Source: Anaeromyces robustus (taxonomy: Eukaryota > Neocallimastigomycota > Neocallimastigomycetes > Neocallimastigales > Neocallimastigaceae). Taken from it: 35,548 nucleotides of DNA. The stretch covers positions 25,001-60,548 of the forward strand of contig MCFG01000402.1 of the NCBI GenBank assembly GCA_002104895.1, in the 5' to 3' direction. A model generated the notes under the pieces. The model did not search any database and was not told the origin of the DNA. It worked only from the letters and a program-made list of their open reading frames with translations. A program made the translations under genes and the position numbers. Shown piece after piece: positions 12,191 to 28,453 of this stretch (position 1 is its first letter; each line of letters begins with the position of its first letter).

Positions 12191-13757
12191 GTTTATTATT
12201 TAATTATATATTTAAAAAAAAAAAATAATATTAGTTATAATAAATTTATTTATACGTAAAAATAATAAAAGCAATAATAATGAAACTTACAAAGTTTGAA
12301 CATCAGTAGCAAGACCAGCTAAACCTATATAACATTTATCTGTCATTTTGTAAATTTTTTCAAAATCAGTAGCTAAAGTTAATAATTGTAAACCAAATCT
12401 CTTATCTGAAGCAATGGCAACACAATCTTTACCAACCATGGCGACGACAGCACCACCATTATATTCCTTTTAATTTATAATATAATAATAATAATAAACA
12501 TATTATAAATATATTATATTTAATGATTATAAATTATAATAAAATAATAAAAAAGCAAATTATATATATATATATGTATATTATATTTACCATAATCTAT
12601 GGATACAATTCATTTATATAAATATTAATAATTAAATGTTTTTTTGATTCATTTTAATAAAATATTATTATTATTTAAAGTTATAATTTATATATGTATT
12701 AAATATATTTTCATTTTAAATAAATAATAGTTTATATATATAAAGATTTAAATATATATTATATAATATAAAAGAAAAGAAAAGAAATTAGTTTTATAAA
12801 AAATCATTCTAATTAATTATATTATAAAATTATTTTAATATTAGTATTATACATACCGAACCGGACTATAAATATATAAAAATTAGATTTTCGTTTTATT
12901 TTTATTATAATGATTATTGTTGTTATTGTTTCAATTATTTTAGTATAAATATATAATTATATATAACATAATATATAAATAAACATTTTATAGTTATTAA
13001 TAAAATTATATATTAAATATACATGTATTAATAAAAAAAAAGTTTATTTTTAAAAATTTCTGAAAAATTATAAATATTTCATCCTTCATAAAAAAAGTAA
13101 TAATAAACATTTAATAAAAATATTCATTTGGTTTAAATGATCAAACATTTTTGTGAATTTAAATAATAAATAATTAAACTAATGGAAGACCCATTTCATT
13201 TATAATATTTAATATTATTAATATTAAATAAATTATTATTTGTTGATCAATAGTATAAAATATTAATAGTAATATTATATTATTATTGACTTTATATTAT
13301 TTGAACATTTCAATTATTTTATTTTTATTCATCATAAATATATTTTGTTGCTTAGTATAAAAAATTCAGAAGAAAAAGATTGATTTTTTTATTATTATTA
13401 TTATGACATAAAATAAGAATTAATTAAATTTCGAAATTCAATTATAAATAATAAAAGAAAAATAATGTTTTAATGGTTTTTTCTATCATTAATTTTTTCA
13501 ATTTCAATTCTTTTTTCTTATTATTAGTTTTACTCAAAATCTCTTTTTTTATTCTTTCTTTCTTTCATATTTTTTTACACCATTCATAAATTTCAATCCA
13601 TTTTTTAATAATGAATAAATTTCTTTAAAATTTGTATTTTTCTTTTTTTTTTTATTTTTAAATTGTCCAGAATTATTTTATTACATGTATATTTAATTAT
13701 TAAATATTGTATAATTATATAGATATATAAATAATTTGAAATAAATGTTTTTACCAT
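10715..13757 (-). CDS. PUP3: 20S proteasome subunit beta-3, eight coding exons
   Basis: Non-catalytic beta-3 subunit of the 20S core, which assembles into the beta ring in cytosol and nucleus. Coding pieces (minus strand, 5' to 3'): 13755-13757, 12857-12865, 12591-12596, 12291-12466, 11916-12023, 11275-11449, 10987-11081, 10715-10763. They total 621 nt and give 206 aa, matching the family's usual 205. All joins are GT..AG and in phase. The protein begins [20 protein letters not shown], contains [31 protein letters not shown] and SGWGAVVHI, and ends KTRQD. No catalytic N-terminal Thr is seen, as expected for beta-3. Exons 4-8 are certain. The ATG exon and the 9- and 6-nt micro-exons are inferred from phase and family resemblance; the fallback start is the ATG at 12591-12593, giving 201 aa. 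Confidence 0.93.
12591..12596 (-). other. PUP3: Candidate 6-nt micro-exon of PUP3 (Ile-Met)
   Basis: The minus strand reads CCATAG, then ATTATG, then GTAAAT. The two codons Ile-Met fit the conserved IM(x)YNGG start of beta-3 subunits when joined to the next exon (EYNGGAV). If the upstream exons are not used, this ATG would be the start codon itself and the TAG just before it would be an in-frame stop. Confidence 0.65.
12857..12865 (-). other. PUP3: Candidate 9-nt micro-exon of PUP3 (Ser-Gly-Ser)
   Basis: On the minus strand the site reads ATTTATAG, then TCCGGTTCG, then GTATGT: a 3' splice site, nine coding bases and a textbook 5' splice site. The nine bases include a GC-rich island in an A/T sea and add Ser-Gly-Ser in phase 0. 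Confidence 0.65.
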
Positions 13758-18360
<4,603 letters not shown>

Positions 18361-20061
18361 TTTTGTTTATTTATTTATTTATTAGTTTGTTCGTTTGTTA
18401 TTTTTTTTTTTTTACTTGTTCGTTTGTTTAATTATTATATAAATAAATATATTTACAAAAAATTTTTTTATAATAATTTATATTATAAACCTTTTTTTTT
18501 TTAAATTGAATTATAATTCTTTTTTTATTACTTAAATAATTTTCTATACAATTAATTAATTATACATTTAATACTTTATTATTTTTATTAAATTTTATTT
18601 CTTTTTGTTATTTTTTTTTATTATTTTATTTTTATTTTTTATTTTTTATTTTAGTTTGTTGTTTATTATAATTTATTTATACTTTTTTTTTAACTTCTTT
18701 ATTTGGGGAGGGTAATATAAAAAGAAAAGAGAAAAAAAAAAATGAAAAGTAACTAACAAAAATATAATTAACTGTTAATTTATATTAATATTTTTAATAT
18801 ATATTAAAAAAATATTTAAATAAAGTTTAAAGTTTGATTTTTTTTATTATTATTATTTTATTTTATTTTATTTTATTTTATTTTATTTTATAACCTTGCT
18901 TTACTTTTACTAAATAAATACATTAATTTCTATTTTATTATGCAATACAATATAATTTAATATATCAATACAAATATATAAATATAAAATAGTACATTAA
19001 ATACATAAAATCATAATTAAAATAAGAAAAGAGTAATAAAAAAATAATAATAAAATAAAACTAGAAAAAAAAATATTATATACATATATACTATTTCATT
19101 ATCTCTTTTTTTATTATTATTATTATTTAATTGTTTCAATAATAATCATATTCAATTAATAACATTCATTAATTAATATTATAAAATAGATAATTATAAT
19201 TATCTTTTAGATATTTATTTACTATTAATTATTAATAATTAGTAATTGATTTAATATCCTAATATGTAATACATATATATAAATAAAATAAAATAAAAAA
19301 AAAATAAAAAAAAGGAATATATAAATATAAATATGGTATTATTAAGAATATTTGTTAATTTTTACATTCATTTGTTTATTTATACATTAAATGTGTATTT
19401 GTTATAGCTTTATTATGAATATGAATCTAAAGATTTACATAATAAATACATATTTATATATGATATAATTATAATAATAATGTAAATTATAAACCTTAAT
19501 TAACATTTTATTTAATTTTTTTGATCTTACATAATTTATTTAATGTTATATCATTCATTCATTTACTTATGTATATTATTTAATATATTAATATATTATT
19601 TTAATCATCTATAATTATATATAGTAATATATATATAAATATGTAAATATTTATCTTTGAATAATCTTTTAACTTATAAATAAATAACGATAATTATTTA
19701 TTATTATTTAAATGTGCTTATATAATCTATTTTTTTTTAGATCATTTAAAATAAAGTAAAAAAAAAAAAAAGTTAATTAGATATTAAATAGTTAATCATT
19801 AACGAAAAGTGTGGAGTTTTTATAATTAGTTATGTCTATAATAATGTGTGGAGAAATATAAATTACATATTATATATATACAAATTTTATATGTATAAAA
19901 TATAAAAAAAAAATTTTTTTTTTTTATGGCTAACTATTGACCTAAATAAATAATAAAAATCATAATTTAATATTATTATTTATACTAATTATTTGATCGA
20001 TCATCCTTTTTTTTTTAATAGTACAATATATTAATCTATCATAATAAAGTAAAGAATAATC

Positions 20062-20094
<33 letters not shown>

Positions 20095-20220
20095 CTTTTA
20101 GTTAATATGATTATTAAAAAATAAAAGAACTTTAAATAATAAATTAGTTTCGTATTGGTAACTATTAACAAAATTTATTATTTTAAAGTTTATGAGATTT
20201 AAACTTTTAATAAAACTTTT

Positions 20221-20330
20221 TTGTTTTTTTGTTTTTTGTTTTTTGTTTATTGTTTTTTTGTTTTTTTGTTTTTTTGTTTTTTGTTTTTTGTTTATTGTTT
20301 TTTTGTTTTTTTGTTTTTTTGTTTTTTTTA
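20221..20330. repeat. T6-7G tract with a 45-bp internal duplication
   Basis: G residues spaced every 7-8 bases in a T tract, broken by a TTTATTG variant. The block beginning GTTTTTTGTTTTTTG at 20231 recurs at 20276, giving a 45-bp period over two copies. Confidence 0.85.
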
Positions 20331-20429
20331 AAAAAATTCTCCATTTCTTTGTTTAAAAACAAAAGAAATATTAAATAAATTAAATAACTAATAACATATT
20401 ATTATTATTTATGATTAAAAATATAAACT

Positions 20430-20474
20430 ATTATTATTATTATTACTATTATTATTATTATTATTATTATTATC

Positions 20475-20505
<31 letters not shown>

Positions 20506-20850
20506 ATTAACTATTAGTTATATTATTATTATTAACTATTAATATATTATTATAACTATTATTATCATTATTAACTATTATAAACTATTAGTTATATTAT
20601 TATTATAATTATTATTATTAACTATTATTAACTATTAATTATATTATTATAATTATTATTATAATTATTATTATTATTATTATTAATTATTAACTATTAA
20701 TTATTATTATTATTATTATTATTAACTATTAGTTATATTATTATTATTAACTATTAATATATTATTATAACTATTATTATTATTAACTATTATTAACTAT
20801 TAATTATTTTATTATTATAATTATTATTATTATTATTATTACTATAAGTC
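20430..20850. repeat. Compound ATT / TTAACTATTA repeat block
   Basis: ATT trinucleotides interleaved with a recurring TTATTAACTATTA motif and TTAGTTATATTATTA variants. It resembles a decayed minisatellite grown from an ATT array. Confidence 0.85.
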
Positions 20851-21231
20851 ATTATTATCATTATCATTCACTACTCATTATTTATTAATTATTATTGTTG
20901 TTGTTGTTAATAATCATTATTATTTATTTTTATTGTTAATATTATTAATTATTATTCATTATTCTTATTATTATTAAGAATGATAATATTAAAATTGAAA
21001 TTTGATAATTAATAGTAATAAAATATATATATACAATATACAAAGAAAAAAAACTAATGAAAATATTATTTATATAATCTATACAGCTATTATCTTATTG
21101 TTTTTTTATTTATATTAATAATACCAAAAATCATAAATATGAAAAGATTTTAAGTATTAAAAGTTGAGAATGCAGAAAAATAATAGCAACATATCTATGA
21201 TATTAATAATAATAATAATTAATAAACCAAG

Positions 21232-21564
<333 letters not shown>

Positions 21565-21757
21565 TATATTTATTTTTTTTGTTAGTTATTTAGTTATTAC
21601 TTAATTATAAGTAAATATAAAATTCATTTATAATAAATGTTTATTATTATAAAATATTATAAGTGATAATCCCTATATAATATTATCTTTATCTTTATCT
21701 AATAGTAATCTACCGCTTTATTTAAAATGGAAAGTTGACAAAATCATTAATAATATA

Positions 21758-21846
21758 TCAATGAATAAATCTAAAAAATAATATTAAACATTTTTTTGAA
21801 TTCAATGAATAAATCTAAAAAATAAAATTAAACATTTTTTTTGAAT
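21758..21846. repeat. Two-copy tandem repeat of about 44 bp
   Basis: The block CAATGAATAAATCTAAAAAA followed by TAATATTAAACATTTTTTTGAATT recurs immediately with one or two substitutions and a one-base change in the T run. Confidence 0.9.
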
Positions 21847-22916
21847 ATTTTTTTTTGTTTTGTTTTGTTTTTTTTTAGTTTACTTTTATTTTAATAAATG
21901 ATATAAATGATAATCAAAATAATATAAATATATATTAATCAAAATATTAGAACAGAACAAAAAAAAAAAAAAAAAATATTTATATTGTAAATAAATGAAT
22001 TAATAAATAATATTCTAATAAATAATTTATAAATAAATAATAATAATAAATATATAAATAAATATATAATAAATAAATAATAACAAAAAATGAATAACAA
22101 AAAATGCGGCTTATAAAAAAATATATATATATATATTTTTTTTTATAAGTTTGTATATATGCATATAAATAGAATAATTAATAACAAAATTAATAAATAA
22201 TAAAAATAATAAAATATTAGCCAAAAAGATAAACATTATTAAATAATAATAATAATTTAATTAATAATTAAATAATAAATTTTTTAATTATTTATTTTTT
22301 TTAATTTTTTTTTTTTTGCCGCAAAAAAATAATACAAAAAAAAAAAAAAAAAAAAAATTAAAAATAAAATAGAATAAAATTCTTTTTTCTTTTTCTATAA
22401 TAAAATTGTATTCCATAATCTTTTTTTTTTTTTTTATCATTTTTTCTATTTAATTAAACTTTATTTTATAATAAAAAATATATATATTATAAATTACAAA
22501 TAATTTATATTATAAAATATAATATATAATATATAATATATATAAATAATAATATATTTAAAAATATTCAAAAAAAATTTACATTACTTTTTATATACCA
22601 ACACCAACAAATAAATAAACATTTCAACTAAAAAATTTGAACAAAAAAAAAAAAAATACATACATTTATTTTTTTATATGTTATATGTTTTTATAAACGA
22701 TTTTTTATTAAATGATTTTATATAATTATTTAAAATAAAAATAAAAAAAAAAGAATTTTAAAAATTCTTTTTTATTGGTCTACATTTACTTATTTACATG
22801 TTTTTTAATGTTTAAAATGATATAAAAAAAATACTTTTATGTATGATATGATATTTATTTAAGTATATACTATTCTGTTTTAATATCTTTTTCTATATTT
22901 TCTAATTATAAACAGT

Positions 22917-23987
22917 TTATTCTTCATCTTCAACAGCTACTTCTTCAGGAAGTGATTTAGTTGATGGAGTTTCTGGAAGGTCATCTGGAAGAGATTTAGT
23001 TGATGGAGTTTCTGGAAGGTCATCTGGAATTGATTTAGTAGATGGAGCTTCTGGAAGGTCATCTGGAATTGATTTAGTAGATGAAGTTTCTGGAAGGTCA
23101 TCTGGAATTGATTTAGTAGATGGAGCTTCTGGAAGATCAGTTGGAATTGATTTAGTAGATGGAGCTTCTGGAAGATCAGTTGGAATAGATTTAGTAGATG
23201 GAATGTGAGCATGTTCACCGTCATCTTCATCATGATGATGATGACCACCTGGACCTTTACCGAATGATGGGAAACCGGTGTGGTTAAAACCTTCACCAAA
23301 TCCTGGGAAACCAGTGTGGTTAAATCCTTTACCAAATCCTGGGAAACCAGTATGGTTAAAACCATGACCGAAACCTGGGAAATCAGTGTGAGTATGGTTA
23401 AACTTTGGGAAACCAGTAAAGTTGAAACCATGTCCACCAAAACCTTTACCGAATGGGAAACCAGTATTATTAAATCCTTTTCCAAATCCTGGGAAACCAG
23501 TATGATTAAAACCGTGACCAAAACCTCCATGTCTACCAAAACCTCCATGTTTACCAAAACCTCCATGTTCCTTTCCTCCTGGTAATTCACCATTTACTTC
23601 ACCACCTGGAAGTGATTTTCCTGGAATTGTTTTTGTTGATGGAGCTTCTGGAAGGTCTTCTGGAAGATCTTCTGGAAGTGATTTAGTTGAAGGTGGTTCT
23701 GGAAGATCTTCTTCAGCTTCATCTGGAAGTGATTTAGTAGATGGAGCTTCTGGAAGGTCATCTGGAATAGATTTAGTTGATGGAAGTTCTGGAAGGTCTT
23801 CTTCATCTTCTGGAAGAGATTTTGTTGGAAGATCATCTGGAAGATTTTTGCTTGGAAGACTATCAAGGTCAGCTGGTAATTCCTGATTATCAATTGACAT
23901 ACTACCACCATCTTGTGGGAATGGGATAGCGTTAATAGTTAAAGCAAGTGGAAGAATAATACTTAAAATGTTGCAAATCTTAACCAT
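22917..23987 (-). CDS. Secreted low-complexity repeat protein (STKS(I/L)P repeats and FN(H)TGFP sequon array)
   Basis: Complete intronless ORF of 356 aa with ATG at 23985-23987. I do not recognise a family. Residues 1-20 are a typical signal peptide ending ALTINA. Residues 21-133 are acidic Pro/Leu repeats of the type IPDDLPEAPSTKS. Residues 141-248 are Gly/Phe/His-rich 12-mers such as GFNHTGFPGFGK, carrying seven N-x-T glycosylation sequons. Residues 249-261 are a His/Asp/Glu cluster (HHHHDEDDGEHAH). Residues 262-350 carry seven more STKS(I/L)P repeats, and the protein ends in acidic residues. There is no second hydrophobic segment, so no membrane or GPI anchor is apparent. Its base composition is much richer in G/C than its surroundings. 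It is probably a cell-wall or extracellular structural or adhesive protein; this is inference from composition only. Confidence 0.85.
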   Translation of the reverse strand: MVKICNILSIILPLALTINAIPFPQDGGSMSIDNQELPADLDSLPSKNLPDDLPTKSLPEDEEDLPELPSTKSIPDDLPEAPSTKSLPDEAEEDLPEPPSTKSLPEDLPEDLPEAPSTKTIPGKSLPGGEVNGELPGGKEHGGFGKHGGFGRHGGFGHGFNHTGFPGFGKGFNNTGFPFGKGFGGHGFNFTGFPKFNHTHTDFPGFGHGFNHTGFPGFGKGFNHTGFPGFGEGFNHTGFPSFGKGPGGHHHHDEDDGEHAHIPSTKSIPTDLPEAPSTKSIPTDLPEAPSTKSIPDDLPETSSTKSIPDDLPEAPSTKSIPDDLPETPSTKSLPDDLPETPSTKSLPEEVAVEDEE

Positions 23988-24060
23988 TTTCGAAAAATTA
24001 TTTTAATTCCCTTTTATAACACAAAAAAATTTTTTTATAATATATTTACAATAGAGTTGT

Positions 24061-24070
24061 TATTTATAAA
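24061..24070 (-). promoter_or_regulatory. Possible TATA element of the secreted repeat-protein gene
   Basis: The minus strand reads TTTATAAATA about 75-85 bp upstream of the ATG, inside a slightly less monotone stretch (GCTTTATAAATAACAAC). A second TATAAAAG at 24012-24019 lies only about 25 bp from the ATG, probably too close. In such A/T-rich DNA either could be chance. Confidence 0.25.
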
Positions 24071-25769
24071 GCTTTTGTTTATAATAAAAAAAATACTTTG
24101 ATAGTAATTAATTTAGATTTTTAATAATAAGAAAATTGTTAAAATGTGTATTTCTTTAATTATTAAAAATCTAATAAAACTTATTAGATATTAATTGTCT
24201 ATTAATACTTTAAAAGAAAGTTTAAAAAAATTTATTCACAAATAAAAAAAAATTGCTTTTTTTTTTTATTTTATTGAATTTTTTTTTCTATTAATATTTA
24301 TATATTTAAAATGAATTGAAAAATTGAAAAATAAACGGTAGGAAAATTTCTGATATTTATATGAAAAAAATTTTTATTTTTATCAATTATTTATCAATAA
24401 GTTTATTTCCATATATGGAATGGATTATTAATTTATTTTGATTAATTTTTGAACAAAAAAAACAATGGAAAACAATAGTAAATCAATAGAGAAAAAAGTG
24501 TAAATTTAATAAAATAAATTAATTTATATTAATATCTAAAACTATTAAATTAAAAAACCTAAGTATCTAATATAATATTAATATATTATTTAATATAAAA
24601 TTTATTTTAATGAATTAAATTTTTTAATTAGATTAAATGAAAAAAAATATGAATACAAGATTTCTATATTTTAAATATTGAATGATATAAATTTTATAAT
24701 AAATTTTATATAATATATAAATAAATTAATTTTTTATTAAATAAAGTTATTATAAAATGAATAAATATTAAATAAAAAAAAAAGAGAAAGGTTACACAAA
24801 CAGATATGTTTAATTAAAAAAAAAAAAGAATTAAATTTATATTACATTCATTATCAATCATAATAAAAAAAAATAATAATAAATAATTAAAAAATCCTAA
24901 AAATTAAAATTTTATTTATTTATATTTATTATTATTATTTATTATCATTATTTATTATTTATTATTATTTATTATTATTTATTATTATTATAGAATACAA
25001 AATATACATAATTCATAATTTTTATAATTTTATTATTTAAAAAAATTATGGTATTTTTTTTTTTTTTTTAATTTAAATTAATTAATTTTTTTATTTAATT
25101 ATATTTTTATTAAAGATTTTATTTTTTTTTATCCATTAGTATTTTAGCATTTCTTGTTCTGTTATATTTATTTTAATGTGTTTCCAACCAATAATATTTA
25201 TAGCAGAATTCATTCAAGAAAACTTGCCGTTTAAACTAAATTTAATATTATGACATTTAGAAATTAAACAAATAAAACTTTATTTATGGTGAAATACTTT
25301 CAGTGTTTACTATAAATCTTGGATAAAAACTTTAATTTATATTATTTCAATACTGAAACAAATAAATGATTTAAATTGAAATAATAAAATAAAAATTAAA
25401 AATTATTTGAATTGAAATCATGATATTATTCTGAATTAAAGAAAAAAAATAATAATAATGATAAAAATATGATGATTAAAATGATAAAAATATGCTTTAA
25501 TTGTTATCATATAATAAAAGGATGAATAAGGATTGTAAATATTGAGATTAAGAATGTAAAAATAATATAATTAAAATAAAAACCTGATTAATATTATTGT
25601 TATTGTTTCATCTAAATTATTATTAAAAATTAATAATAAAAAAATAAATCATTTATTATAATTACATGTATAAATGATATTATTATCATTTTTTATACAA
25701 TTATAAATATTTAATAATCTCTAAAAAAAAAAAAAGTAAACTAATTAAATTAAATTAAATTAAAAATTA

Positions 25770-25820
<51 letters not shown>

Positions 25821-26229
25821 GCTACTGTAATTAATGTACCTAAAGTAAACATAAACAATAATTTTTAATATGTTTAATATTTGTAACTTTTTAAAAAAAA
25901 AAATTCAATAAAACTTTTAATAAGAGTTTTCTGGTTTGTTTGTTTGTTTGTTTTTTTAAAAAAAATATATATATATTAAATAAAAAAAAATATTAAATAA
26001 TAATAATTTCATTTCTTTTAAAATTTTAATAATAAGTATGTCGACCATAATTTAACTATTATAATTTGATGATACAAAAAATAAAAAGAAAAAAAAAATT
26101 AAGAATATTTAATGAATTCATTAAATTTAATGAATTCATTAAATTTATTAATATTTCTTTTTTAATTTATTATTAATTTGTAAATTTGATTTGTTCTTAT
26201 TATTACAATTTTTATTAAATTATTGATTA

Positions 26230-26417
<188 letters not shown>

Positions 26418-26635
26418 GCAAATTTATTTGTTAGTTTGTTTATATAATTCTTAGTAAACTTCAAATGAACGGTTAATCATAGAGTGATACAAAATATATT
26501 CGAAAATAGAAAATCAAAAACTCTTTTTATTAAACTTCCATATCAACGGTTAATAAATATTATAAATGTTTATATATTTGAATTTTCTGTATCAATTTCT
26601 TATATATATTCATAAATATTTATATATTAACTATT

Positions 26636-26721
26636 ATTAACTATTAATTATTATTATTATTATTATTATTATCAATATCTTTATTTATTATTATTATTAA
26701 TTATTAATTATTATTCATTAT

Positions 26722-26780
<59 letters not shown>

Positions 26781-26795
26781 TGTTAATTATTATTA

Positions 26796-26859
<64 letters not shown>

Positions 26860-26878
26860 ATTATAATTATTATTATTA

Positions 26879-26917
<39 letters not shown>

Positions 26918-27118
26918 GTTATTATTATTATTATTATTAACTATTAATTATTATTATTATCATTATTAATTATTATTCATTATTTTATTATTTATTATTA
27001 TTATTTATTATATATTATTATTATTTATTATTATGTCATTATCATCATTATCATTCATTATTCATTTTTCATTATTCATTATTCATTATTCATTATTCAT
27101 TATTATTTTTTATTTATT
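26636..27118. repeat. Compound ATT / TCATTATT repeat block
   Basis: Long ATT runs with TTAATTATT, TTAACTATTA, TTATTTATT and TTCATTATTCATT variants. It ends about 90 bp before the start of the chitinase pseudogene. Confidence 0.9.
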
Positions 27119-27209
27119 ATAATAATAACAATATCATAATAATAATAATAATAATAATAATAATATGAATAAAAATTAAAATTTTATAATTAAAAAGTAA
27201 TATAAAAAA

Positions 27210-28453
27210 ATGAAATTTCAAAACTTATAGTTAGCATTAAATTTAATTTGTATTTCAAAATTTTATGTTTCTGCAAAGAATTCTTTATTAAGAAAAAAAT
27301 TCTCCAAAAGAAATAATTCATTATGGAATGATAAAATTTTTTACTTCATATTTATACAAAGACTCTGGTGAAGAAATATCTTCATGGAACAGTGATGAAA
27401 AAAAAAAAAAAAAGGATATGAATATAATACTGGTAAATATGATATAGAAATAAGAGATATAAAAAATAATGATGGTGATATTATCATTTCATTCGTAGGA
27501 TATGGGGACAGAGAATTAACAACAGTGATTAACGATAAAGATGATTTATTTAATGTTTATAAAAGTAAAAGTGTTATAGAATATTATTATCTTAGTTGAA
27601 TGGATAGATTTAGATATTGAAGGTGATAATAATGTGAATGAGGTAGCAAATATACTTAGAAATAATGTTATGTTAAGACTTCAAAAAGGATTATTCAAAT
27701 TTGATAGTAACCATTGTAACAAACTATTCAACTGGTATTATAAAAGAAACAATAAAAATATTAAATCATGCTAAAGATATAGGTTTAAGAGTAGATGTAG
27801 TGTATGTAATGGCAATGAATTACAGAAGTAATAAATCAAATAGTTAACAGTAATATTGGAAAATATGTTATATATATTGTTATAAAGGCAAAGGAATAAC
27901 TTGAAGAAATTGAGTTATATAATACAAGAATAGGAATAACCCCAATGATTAACAAAAACGATAGTAAAGGATTAATATTTTACACAAGAAAATGCAGAAG
28001 AAGTATTAAAATTTGCAAAAGAAAACGACTAAATAAAACTTTTTACATTTTTGGCAATGAATAAAATAAAAATAAAGGTAATTATACGCAAAATGTTAGT
28101 AGTAGTTATAGTTCAATTACTCAAGAGTTATTTGAATTTACAATTATATTTGAGAAGTTTAACTATTCAAATGAACCATATATACCATATGAACCAAATG
28201 AACCAGTTGATCCATATAATAGTCCAAGACCAAATGGAAAATATGGAAATGATTATGGTAGATGTTCAAATGGGCTATTATTGTAGTCAATATGATTATT
28301 GTGGAACAGATGAGGATTATTGTGGATATGGTTGCCTCTTGTATTGGTAAGTATCTAGAAAATCTTTGTTGTAGTCAATACAGCTATTGGGATTCAGATG
28401 ATAATTATTATGGATATTATTATCAAAAAAAGGTTTTGGTAAATGTAAAATAA
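27210..28453 (+). pseudogene. Decayed secreted GH18 chitinase with C-terminal CBM18 (hevein-like) modules
   Basis: The ATG at 27210 begins a signal-peptide-like segment with a stop at codon 7. Further GH18 blocks appear in changing frames: YKDSGEE.SSWNSDEK (about 27354), IIISFVGYGDRELTT (about 27478, the strand-3 S-x-G-G region), WIDLDIEGD (about 27602, the DxxDxDxE catalytic motif with both Asp and Glu kept), ILNHAKDIGLRVDVVYVMAMN (about 27758-27820, with the MAMxY motif), TRIGITPMINKND (about 27924) and SSSYSSITQELFEFT (about 28098). Two CBM18 remnants follow: YYCSQYDYCGTDEDYCGYGC (28279-28338) and a second one near 28369 in which several Cys have become Tyr or Trp. At least four frameshifts or stops break it. 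An intact ancestor would have degraded or bound chitin outside the cell. Confidence 0.87.

Noticed and set aside
22960-23900. LPxTK-like motifs resembling bacterial sortase signals
   Set aside because: The repeats are LP.STKS(I/L)P, not LPxTG, are internal and numerous, and the organism is eukaryotic.
22937-23911. Overlapping frames on both strands in the secreted-protein gene
   Set aside because: The repetitive DNA of the real gene keeps other frames open; they lack signal peptides or sensible composition, while the main frame has a signal peptide and sequon array.
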